Positions 21,541-32,400 of a stretch of 64,000 nucleotides of DNA are shown here, one piece after another. The DNA lies in NCBI GenBank assembly GCA_037349105.1, contig JAYJMM010000090.1, forward strand, positions 1,352,001-1,416,000, in the 5' to 3' direction. Position 1 is the first letter of the stretch. Each line of letters starts with the position of its first letter. A model generated the notes under the pieces. It was not told where the DNA came from and made no database searches. It saw only the letters and a program-made list of their open reading frames with translations. Origin of the DNA: Limnomonas spitsbergensis (Eukaryota > Chlorophyta > Chlorophyceae > Chlamydomonadales). A program made the position numbers and the translations under genes.

Positions 21541-22835
21541 CGAATCTGACTTGCATATCCTGATTGCATGTTGCAGATCTGGCATTCCAGCTGTTCAGTA
21601 TGGCAGATCTTGACCTGCTGATCTTGAGTGACGTAGATCTTCAGTGCAGATCTCGCCGATCTCTAGTGATGAAGATCTCGAATGCTGTAGATCTCAGCTT
21701 TGCTGTTCTTTTATGCTGCATTTTACTTACATGTCTTCAATGATGCAGATCTTGACCTGTAGGTCCTGAGGAGACAAGGTTATCAGCGCCGGCGCAACGT
21801 CGTGTGGCGCTGTCTACTGGTCGCTGCATCATGATCGGTATTGGCAAGGTCCCCTGAGTTCTGCTCGCATGCTCACCAAGAGTTCCGAGTCTCCCCTGAT
21901 TTAATTGTTCGTATCTTCACACGCATGCCGTGAGCGCTTCCAGACCTGATTTGCATATCCTGATTGCATGTTGCAGATCTGGCGTAACAGATGCCCAGTG
22001 TTGCAGATCTTGACCTACAGATCTTGAGCGATGTAGATCCTCAGTACAGATCTTGATCTGCAGGTCTCGAGTGATGTGGATCTCGAGTGCTGTATATCGC
22101 AGCCTTGCTGTTTGCTTGTGCTGGATTTTCTGACTTGCAGATCTTAAATGATGCAGATGTTGACCCGCATGTTATGACTTGCAGATCCAGATAAGTAGAT
22201 TTGCAGTGATTCAGATCCTGACTTGCAGATCATGCATTGCCGATCTGCTGTATTGCCAATCTGCTGTGTTGCAGATCTTGACTTCGCCGGTAAACTGCAA
22301 ATCTGTTGTGGTGCAGATCTTGACATTGCCAGTAACTTAAATTCTGACTTGCAGATCTTGACTAACAGATCTGCAACGATGCAGATCTTGACCTGAGGGA
22401 CTTGACTTGCAGCTCCTGATAGTAGATCTGTAGTGATACAGATCTTGCCTTGCAGATCTTTAATGATGCAGATCTTGACCCGCATGTTATGACTTGCAGA
22501 TCCAGATAAGTAGATTTGCAGTGATTCAGATCCTGACTTGCAGATAATGCATTGCCGATCTGCTGTATTGCAGATCTTCACTTCGCCAGTAAACTGCAAA
22601 TCTGTTGTGGTGCAGATCTTGACATTGTCTATAAATTATATTCTGGCTTGCAGGTCGTGACTTGCAGATCTGCAACGATGCAGATCTTGACCTGAGGGAC
22701 TTGACTTGCAGCTCCTGATAGTAGATCTGTAGTGATACCGATCTTGCCTTGCAGATCTGCTGTGATGCTGATCTTGACTTGCAGATCTCAAGGGTTATAG
22801 ATGTTCCGTGTTGTAGATCCCCGCCCCAGGCTGGG
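21540..22835 (+). repeat. Array rich in GCAGATCTTGAC motifs
   Basis: More than thirty occurrences of AGATCT or near variants appear in the context TTGCAGATCTTGACTTGCAG. Two long units, about 22,160-22,400 and 22,470-22,720, are direct repeats. The same array occurs at about 55,970-56,517 in the third family A copy. It replaces the region where protease and most of pol would be expected. Confidence 0.8.
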
Positions 22836-22954
22836 GGGGGGGAAGGCTGCTTGTCTCAGGCTGTGTCCACATGGCTCATGTTTAAATAATCTTATGAGTC
22901 TTGACTCAAGCTATGTCCCCGGTTCATCCCTTCCCCGCAGATCTCGTGTCGAAA

Positions 22955-24044
22955 GCGATCGAGTGCTACTCCAAGTGGGTGGCAGTGTTTCCTTGAAGGA
23001 CGACTTTGCCGCTGAGCAATCATGGGCTTACAGCGCACCAGGGGCCCTTGGCCAGCAGGTCAAGGCCTGGTGTTCGAAGATGGATATGGCTGAGGAGCCC
23101 AGGCAAAGCGAGTCACGCTGAAGCTTGTGACCATGAAGGCGCCACAGTCACCAGCTGTTCCAAAGCCACCGGCTGCTCCAAAGCCACCAGCGGTTCCAAC
23201 GACACTTGATGTCCGTCCGCCAATCACCAATGGCAGGACTACTCGGCGGGTTACACCCATGACGAGCGGCCAGCCACCGTCACCCGCATTGGTGACGGCA
23301 GTGCCGCCAATTCAACGACCAACGCAGACAGCGGACGGTCTACGACTGACACCGTCCCCACCTCTGACCAGCCCAAGTGGCCGGCTAATCCGGGTAAGCA
23401 GATTTCCGCTACGGCTAGAGGCACATGCCACTGTCATTTGTGAGCGCCTGGTTCCGACGATGCTTCTGGACTGGACCACCATGGAGAGCGTGCTGGATGG
23501 TATGACTTGGCTGATGTCAGGGGTATGGCCGGGAAGGACCGCAGCTGCTCAAGTGGAACTGGCACACTTAGCACATGTCAGGGGGGGCCACCCTGCTAAT
23601 ACATTGGGAATAACCACAGGAGAATGCAAAACCCTGTGTAACGTAACCCTATGTGCGCTGAGCCTGGTGTTTCCCCTGCCATGTATGAGGACCACTGGCC
23701 AGGTGTGATCACCAATTACGGATGGGCCGCGGGAGTGGCGGACTACTACCTGAACCCGATGCAACTGACATCGTATCGGTTCCTGGGCAAGCTCACGGCA
23801 TGCACGTCATCATTGTCAACCCATCACCAGCACTGGCTGACATAGTGTGCGCAGTGGCTGTGCCAGCGGTTCCGCATGTAGTTTGTTGTTTGGTAGAGAG
23901 AGGGTTTTTGGAGTGCGCACCAGCGCGGTTTGAGTGGCTATGGCAGCTGCTATTGCAGGGCAGGCTAGCCATCAGAGCAGCAGACGCTACAGTGGTTAGT
24001 GGGACGGCCAGTGGGTCTGGTAGGGTTGACGAGTGTGGATCTTA
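22955..24044 (+). pseudogene. Remnant of family A pol: integrase scrap plus C-terminal domain
   Basis: At 22,955 a short stretch reads AIECYSKWVAVFP, matching VAIESYSKWVEVFP after the first integrase aspartate of the intact pol (residues 1504-1517). After about 100 bp the sequence jumps to the region beyond the PHD finger (TMKAPQ..., equivalent to residue 1862) and continues to the C-terminus. There are frameshifts near 23,115 and near 23,640, and in-frame losses. RT, RNase H, methyltransferase and PHD finger are absent. It is a non-functional internal-deletion derivative. Confidence 0.8.
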
Positions 24045-24717
24045 GTTTTTAGCGGGAGGTTATGGGTCGCATGCTGCGTTAAGTAGTGAGAGTCCGTTAA
24101 GTAGTGTCTCAAAGAGTAGGGGTAGGGTGTTGAGTGCAAAACGTGGTTAGGGAAAAGGTATGCGTGAGAAATCTGCGTAGCAGAGGGGATGTGAGGAGAT
24201 TGGGTTGGGGCGTGATTACGCTGGCAGGGCTTGTAATTGGGGCGCATAAAGCGAGGTGTGCAAAAGGAGATTTGGGGGTTGGTATGCGTATGTGCAGATT
24301 GAGGTTTGGGACGCATAATGCGTAGTTCTGAGGTGAGTGTTACGGGCGCATAATGCGGAGGGAAATGGGGAGTGTCAGGGTAGGTAGGCCTGCCAATAAA
24401 GGACGCGTCGTGGAGCATGGAGTCTTGGAGCCATGACAGAGAGGATCATCGCAGAGGATCATCGTAGATTGTCTCAAGACCTTACAAGGTTTCCCCACGA
24501 GGGTTTTCATCCTGTAATTGGTCCACTCACGGCTTATCCGTGTAAGAATCCTTGAGGTGCTAGAGTGGAGGGCACAGAGGCATTTTGACGTGCATGATAT
24601 GTCAAAACATCAGCCGTAATCTCGCATGGCTGTGCCCACCTCAAGGATTAAGAGGGTCTTTTTACAGTCCTCTATTAATAATTGCTCCGCCTTCTGAATT
24701 TCGGACTGGGGGGGGAG
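24045..24717 (+). other. Family A 3' untranslated region and polypurine tract
   Basis: Corresponds to the minus-strand 25,741-26,412. Contains several GGGCGCATAATGCG motifs. Ends in GGACTGGGGGGGGAG (about 24,703-24,717), the likely polypurine tract priming plus-strand synthesis. Confidence 0.6.
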
Positions 24718-24890
24718 TGACTGCTGTGCGCAGTGATACTTCAAGGTCACTGGTACCTCGTGACAGCTGTCACGACGTATGGGTGCACCGCACGCAGGGG
24801 TGGCTTGTACTTTCTTTTTGGTTTCGGATCCATTATGTTTTGTGGTACTTCGAGAATGCCTGGCTCGTTCCAGGCATTCTTCTCTTCTTA
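24718..24890 (+). repeat. Family A 3' end: B1 (48 bp), GC, and first 123 bp of A2
   Basis: B1 starts TGACTGCTGTGCGCAG directly after the polypurine tract and ends CTCGTGACA at 24,765. After GC, A2 begins TGTCACGACG at 24,768. The junction GTGACAGCTGTCAC is a perfect palindrome. A2 stops at 24,890, precisely at the end of ATTCTTCTCTTCTTA. Confidence 0.75.
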
Positions 24891-25740
24891 AAGGAGTGCT
24901 AGGAGCCCTTTACCAAGGGTAACCTGCTGTACAGGAGCGATAATCTGTCTGGTGAGCAGATTATCCTCGACTTAATCCTCAGGTTACTGCACTAACCTTT
25001 GATGATTCTTCCCTTACTGTTGACAGAAGTTACGAAGTGAAGTCGACCCTGGTGAAGACTGATGCACTGATGTCGATAGTTGACAGGTTGGGGCGGCTTA
25101 GATCGGACTTGTGGACGAAGCTGCCCGAAGTGATGAAGAGTGTAGAGCTGACTGAACGACTCTTGATGGAGAAGATCAACTGAAAGATCAGATGATCGAC
25201 TTGGTAGCCAGGAAAGGCTGGGGAAGCAGCTTGCAGTGTCGACTTGAGTTCTAGAGATTGAGCTGAGAGCTCGCAGTGTAGAGGTGTCAAGCGAGAGAAC
25301 AAGAAGAATGAGGAGTGGAAGTAGAGGAGATGGAACTAGAGATAGCGAATAAGTGTAGTGTGTAACTAGAGCTATTCGCACAGTGTAGTGTCCAGGCTTC
25401 GATACTTAGTGATGTGGTCTTAAGAGCGAAAGGATCAGTGTAGAGTTAACTAGAGATCTCCTTCCAGTGTAGTTTCCTGGCCTTGATAAGGGGCCGAAAT
25501 ATCGCAGGTAGACAATTAGTCCCAGAACAGATTAAAACGGGGTGATTCAACTTCGTGTATACTTGAGTAAGAAGAGAAGAATGCCTGGAACGAGCCAGGC
25601 ATTCTCGAAGTACCACGAAACGTAATGGATCCGAAACCAAAAAGAATGTACAAACCACCCCTGCGTGCGGTGCACCCATACGTCGTGACAGCTGTCACGA
25701 GGTACCAGTGACCTTGAAGTATCACTGCGCACAGCAGTCA
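24876..25740 (-). repeat. Family A 3' end of the minus-strand copy: B1, GC and full-length A2
   Basis: Read on the minus strand: polypurine tract (25,755-25,741), B1 (25,740-25,693), GC, A2 starting TGTCACGACG at 25,690 and running to 24,891. The sequence then passes straight into the complement of the priming-site candidate, shared with the plus-strand copy at 24,876-24,890. No B2 follows. Confidence 0.8.
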
Positions 25741-25755
25741 CTCCCCCCCCAGTCC

Positions 25756-26412
25756 GAAATTCAGAAGGCGGAGCAATTATCAATAGAGGACTGTAAAAAG
25801 ACCCTCTTAATCCTTGAGGTGGGCACAGCCATGCGAGATTACGGCTGATGTTTTGACATATCATGCACGTCAAAATGCCTCTGTGCCCTCCACTCTAGCA
25901 CCTCAAGGATTCTTACACGGATAAGCCGTGAGTGGACCAAATACAGGATGAAAACCCTCGTGGGGAAACCTTGTAAGGTCTTGAGACAATCTACGATGAT
26001 CCACTGCGATGATCCACTGCGATGATCCTGTCTTGGCTCCAATACTCCAAGCTCCACGACGCGTCCTTTATTGGCAGGCCTACTAACCCTGACACTCCCT
26101 ATTTCCCTCCGCATTATGCGCCCGTAACACTCACCTCAGAACTACGCGTTATGCGTCCCAAGTCCCCACCTGCGCTTGCACACCCTGATTCAAATCTCTT
26201 GACCTCAAATCTGCACACCACGCGTTATGCGCCCCAACCACTAGACCTGCCAGCGTAAGCACGCCCCGACACGATCTCCTCAACTTCCCTCTGCTATGCA
26301 GATTTTCCACTTATACCTCTTCCCCTAACCCTTTTAGCACTGTGCATCGTGCCCCTAATCACTGACCCACCATCCTACTAACTTGCGCCGTACATCGCAC
26401 CCAACTACCTGT
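25756..26412 (-). other. 3' untranslated region of the minus-strand family A copy
   Basis: This non-coding stretch lies between the pol stop and the polypurine tract. It is similar to 24,045-24,700 including the GCGCATAATGCG-type motifs (complement CGCATTATGCGCCC). No additional ORF is convincing. Confidence 0.55.
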
Positions 26413-29400
26413 TTAACGCAGCATGCGACTCTTGACCTCTCGTGAAGCGAAAACTAAGATCCACACTCGATCAGTTCTCCCAGACCCACTGGCCGTCCCA
26501 CTAACCACCATAGCATCTGCTGGCCTGATAGCTATCCTGCCCTGCAATTGTAGCTGCCATAGCCACTCAAACCGCGCTGGTGCGCACTGCAAAAACCCTC
26601 TCTCTACCAAACAACAAACTACATGCGGAACTGCTAACACAGCTACGGCGCACACGATGTCAGCCAGTGCTGGTGATGGGTTGACAATGATGACGTGCAG
26701 GCCATGATGCTTGCCCAAAAAGCGATACGATGTCAGCTGCATCGGGTTCAGGTAGTAGTCCGCCACTCCCGCAGCCCATCCGTAATTGGTGATCACACCT
26801 GGCCAGTGGTCCTCATACATGGCAGGGGAAAGACCAGGCTCAGCGCACATAATGACAGTGCTTGGGGATAAACTCAAGTCAAGGATGTTACACAGGGTTT
26901 TGCATTCTCCTGAGGTTATCCCTAATGTATTAGCAGGGTGGCCCCCCCTGACTTGTGCTAAGTGTGCCAATACCATTTTAGCAGCTGCGGTCCTGCCCGA
27001 CCAAACCCCTGGCATCAGCCACGTCATACCATCCAGCACGCCCGCAATAGTGGTCCAGTCCAGAAACATCGTGGGAACCAAGCGCTCACATATATCCGTG
27101 ACATGCGCCTCAAGCCGCAGTGGGAGTCTGCTTACCCGAACTGGCCGACCGCTTGGGCTGGTCAGCGGTGGGGACGGTGTCAGTCGTAGACCGTCCGCTG
27201 ATTGCATTAGTCGTTGAATAGGCGGCACTGATGTTACCAATGCGGGTGGCGGTGGCTCGTCGCTCGTCATGGGTGTAACCCGTCGAGTAGTCCTGCCGTT
27301 AGGGATAGGCGGACGGACAACTAGTGTCTTTGGAGCAGCTGGTGGCTGTGGCGCCTTCATGGTCACGTGCTTCAGCGTGACTCGCTTTACCGAGGGCTCC
27401 TCAGTCAGTGCTGCTGCACGCTGCGTCAGAAATGTGGGCGTAGCAATTCCTAAGACAAGGCATTGGTCACATACCCAGCGACCTTTAGGCACTTTGGAGA
27501 GGGCAGGGGTCATACAGTAAATATGGCACCCTCTGTTGCATGCATCACACAAGACTAGCAGCCTGTCCAAGTCTGGCAGCAAACACACTTCGCATGGAGT
27601 GTCTAAGGGTGGTCGCTGGTACTGCAGTGACGGGCCCCTCAACTCATTAATGGGCAGATGGCATGGTGCGCAGTTAATGACATTTTCTGATATGGTGCGG
27701 CCGTCCCTCCCAGCCAGCACCAGGACCCCACTGGGTCTGACATCATGGACTCTAAGCACTACAGGCCTGGCTGCATGGTGCAACCGATCTTCACTTCGGA
27801 CGTACACAAATTGTCCCACCTGAAACTTGACAATTTTGGGTAGATAGGCACCGCTGCGCAACTTGGCATACCTCAGTGTGTCACGGTGCTGAGCAACCAA
27901 CAAGTTTTGCCCTGCCATGGCACACTCATCTGCCATGATTTTGGCACGTTGCAGCACATGCTCAGCAGCAAGATCTACATTCAGATAATCATCTTCTAAT
28001 CCAGGCATCCGTTCCATGACATCAGGAGGGATAACTGGGTCACAGGCAAAGAGGAGTTGATAAGGGCTCATCTTAGTGCTCTGGTGTTTTGTTACTCGGT
28101 AACCTAATGCAATCCAGGGCAGGTACGTGTCCCAAGTTTGCACGTGCTTTGCATCTTCGTGCAGGTGCCTCAACAGCGCAGTTTTCACAGTTTGAACCAG
28201 CCGTTCTGCAGCCCCGTTGGCTTGGGGGTGATGAGGTGATGTGACCTTGTGATCTATTAGCGCTCGCACTAGCAGTTCATCCATTTCACCTTGAAATTCG
28301 CCACCTCCGTCAGTAACGACTTCAGCGCAGGCCCCGTACCTGGCCAAGATGCCGTGTAAGAAATGGTACGCTACCTCTGCAGATGATTTGTCCTTCATGG
28401 GAAATACCTCCACCCACTTAGAGTAGCTCTCGATAGCCACCATGACGTACTTGTTTCCCTGATCAGACACAGCATAGGGGCCAGATAAATCTAGGTGCCA
28501 GCGATACATCATGCCTTTGATCGGAAGGGGGTTAAGAACAGCCTGTTGCTGATTGAACGCAGCTTTGGTGAAGTCACAGGCCGCACATGACTGCACTACG
28601 CGCTTGCAGTCATTCCACAGGCCCACCCACCAATGCTTCATGGTGACCAGCGCAGTCGTGCGTCTTCGCCCGAAATGCCCATTCTCTGCATGCATGCGCC
28701 TGACTAATGGCAGGCGGTCATCAGGGGCAGGCACGATCTTCAAGCCCCCCCCAGGCATGCGCCTGTGAAGCTGTTTACCAACTGACCACTCAAAATGTGC
28801 GGCTCTTCTCAGGATCCGTCTACGCTCAATCATTGAGCACGAGGCAAGCCTGGCTGCATCTGGGTGTTGCAGATACCTCATAACTGCATGGTCAAGCCAG
28901 ACATCCACATGCATAGTGTCATCTGCGCTGTTGCTGTATTCTTCCATCTCAGCAGCCTGGGCTTGAGCTGCATAAAACATCAGGTGCGATCCTGCACTGA
29001 ATCGATCATGCAGTTCCTGGTGCATCTGATGACTCTCCCCCCCCAGCTCAAGGCCTGGCTCAAACGCAACATCAACTGAGAAAGAAGAAGGCCCTGAATG
29101 AAAACCAAATCTAATGGCCAGGCTGAAAGCAACCAATGAACTCACCGCATTGGCGTCAAACGCACCTCCCGTGAGAATGTGTCGCGCATGGAAAGATATA
29201 CCTGGTGCAGCCGTGCAGTTGTCCGCATACCCCAAGGCTCTCTCCCTTTCCAGGATGGTGAGGTCACACAGACCCTTGCCAGTCTCCCACACCAGCCCCT
29301 GACCAGGGGGCAAATCTCCAGGCAGAGCGAAGGACCAAGAGTGTTGACGGGCAACAAGAGTGGGGAGGACAATTAGTGGATGATCAATCACATTGGCCTG

Positions 29401-32400
29401 GTAATAAGGACGCTGGTTAACCCTGTTGCAAATTTGAGGCCTGCGACAGCTCTCCAAAATATCTGCAACCGTAACCGTCTCATTTCGCACAACAGACGAC
29501 AACACGACCTGCAGGGCCTTGGGATCACATAGATTGCACCAGTAATTACGCAATCTGTGTGCACAACTGCCCATGGCAGCTGCGTCAAAAGTCACTGGTG
29601 TCCCCAAGCGGTCACACAGTTCCACATAGCTATCTAACATAATCTTTGATGCAGCCACCGCATGTTGAACAGCAACGTTCTCAATGAGGTACATGGGAGG
29701 TGTGCTGGACCTCTGCAACACTTGCAATGTGCCCATAATCCTAAGAAGAGGAAAGAAAGTGGAGCTATGCTCACCTTGCAACCCCGAGCGTTTACCTGCG
29801 GATGACAAGTCATTGCACATGAACCCAGCGATTACCATCCACTGCGTTCCATTTAAGCATCCTGCAGCTATGAGGTGGTTCTCAGATATGTCATACACAT
29901 TTTGCGGCAGGACAGTAAAGGCATTTTCCACTGCATCAGAAGAAAGCAGATGCGGATACGCAAGAGACAATTGCTGAACTCGAAATTGAGCAACTGTTCT
30001 GGCAGACGCGCACCTGTCACAGTACAAGTATCTGTTAACACGAATGCCATTCCTGAGCATACATTCCAACCCACTGGTCATTCCCCCGAAGAGTTCAATG
30101 AGAGATATGCCATCCCGCAGGGCAACAGTCAGGTCAATAATGTGCACTGGTGACGAGTCAATGGATTCAACAAAGTCACCCGCCGGCCCTTTACCCATAA
30201 TAAGGCGACTTGGCACAGATGCAGGGGTGCGCCGCAACTTCAATAAGCAGGCCTCCACTTGCGCGGAAGCCCTTGCTCGCAACGCCTGATGTTTGCTGGT
30301 GAGGCACAGGGGGTAAACAGGCAGACAATCAGAAGTGAAGCAGTGAAAACCAGATATCTCCGCATCGAGTGCATGAGCTGCTTGCATACAATCAGGATCA
30401 CAGGGCTCCTGGGCCTGACTCAGAGCTGGGGTAATCACCAGCTGGTTGGCAAGTTGGGTAATTTGTGACGCTACCTTTCTACCAAACAGGGGGGATTCGT
30501 TAGTCAGAATTTCTATCTCCACTCCAGGCCACACTGTAGGGCGTGGAACCTGCACCAAGTCATTGAGAGGAGAGAAACTACTGGGTTCGGCCAGCTCGGT
30601 AAGCGCTTGTGCTGCCATTGACAGGGCCCAGGGCACGCGTGACTGCGGGGTGCGGGAAAAGCATGCAACCATCAGTGATAAGGCATGAGGGGCATCATGC
30701 TCTGCCTTTTTGCAAAACTTGTCGTTTAGCTGATCCGGCCAATCCACACTAAAGTGGGTTTCCCGAGTGCCTGTCGTGTCTGCAGATGATGGTACAGGAT
30801 AACGGCTAGGAACGTCAGCCACGATGTGTTTCACCCCCGGCTTATATTGCAGCTCAAATGAAAAGGGGCTCAACATAACTGACCACCTGGCGTACTGCCC
30901 CTCCAATTCTCGATTGGACATGAGCCAAGACAAACCCTTATGATCACTGATCATGAGAAAAGGCAAGTGTGCACCCAGTAGGTAATATCGGAAACTGCGG
31001 ACTCCCCATACCGCAGCTAGCATTTCCCCTTTGTAAGAACCATAATTGGCCTCATGCACATTGCACGTCCTGCTGATGCAAGCAACCAGGTACTCATGGC
31101 CATCATCATCCAACTGCCCCAGTACTGCAGACATACCTTTTTGAGACCAGTCAGTATGCAGAATGTACCTACGACTGGGATCTGGATTCCGCAGCGCATT
31201 GCCCGGCTGACATAATGCATCCTTGAGCTCGTTCCAGGCAACGTCTCGTGCTGGCGTCCATTCCCAGGACACGTTGCTTTTAAGCAGCTCAGTCAGGGGG
31301 CTGGCCATTGTTGAAAAGTTAGGCACATAGCAACGATAATAATTGGCAAAACCGAGAACCCTCCTCAGTTCATGGACAGACGTGGGCGTGGGCAGGGCTC
31401 GGATGGCAGTGACCTTGGTCTCGCTGGGAGAGATTCCCCCAGAGCCAATCATGTGCCCAAGGTACTCTACTGCATCAAAACAGAACTTGCACTTACCTGG
31501 ATGGACCTTCAACCCCACCTTCTGCAATGCCGCCAGTAAGGCAGCGACAGCTACCTTGTGTGACGCAAGATCTTTAGTAAAAATCAGCACATCATCGATG
31601 AAACAACAGCAGCAATGACCCAGCCCTGCATCCTGAATTGTGGTTGTCATGACCCGCTGAAAGTAAGCCGGCATATTGGACAACCCGAAAGTATTCCTCT
31701 TAGTCTGCCATAATTGGCGGTTCCACCAGAAGGCAGTCTGGTGCTGGCAGGAAGGGTCAAGCTTGGTCTGCCCAAACCCTGATTTCATATCACATACCGA
31801 AAAGAACTTGCAACCCTTGGTTTCAGCAAACAACTCCTCAGGTAGGGGCAGAGGGTAGGGATCAGGAGGCGTGAAGGCGTTAATTCCCCCCGCTGCCTTA
31901 CCATAATTGATGCAGCAGCGCTTGTCCGTCCATGCCCCCGTGACTGGATCCTTTTTCGCTGCGATCACTGCCTCATGTGTTAATGTAGCAAAGGGACAGG
32001 GCTCAATGAACCCAGCGGCTAACAGGGGCTGCATGTGCTCGTTCATGACGTCAGTCTCCAACGGAGAACGCCTCCGGCTCTTGCGCGGTACAGCACCTGC
32101 GGGGACTTCCACCAAAACTCCAGGGGGTCCAATAGTGAAATCAGGGACACGACCACAGTACCCAGTCAGATCAGCAAGCTCGAACGCACTAGTCTCTTTG
32201 ATCATGTGCCCTAGGTCGCGGACAAACTCCTGTCGTTCCGAAGCGGACATCTCTGGATGATCACCTAGGATCCAACCATCTTTCATCTTCTGGTGTTTCC
32301 CTGGTTCTACTGGATCGGCAGGGCTGTCAGGTGTCAAACTATCCAGGGTCCACGACTCCTCTATAGGGACTTCACCCAACCCTACAATGGGCTGCAGGAA

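Noticed and set aside
26022..32260. Numerous short plus-strand frames across the pol region
   Set aside because: Shadows of the 2,177-codon minus-strand gene, which has clear domain motifs throughout.
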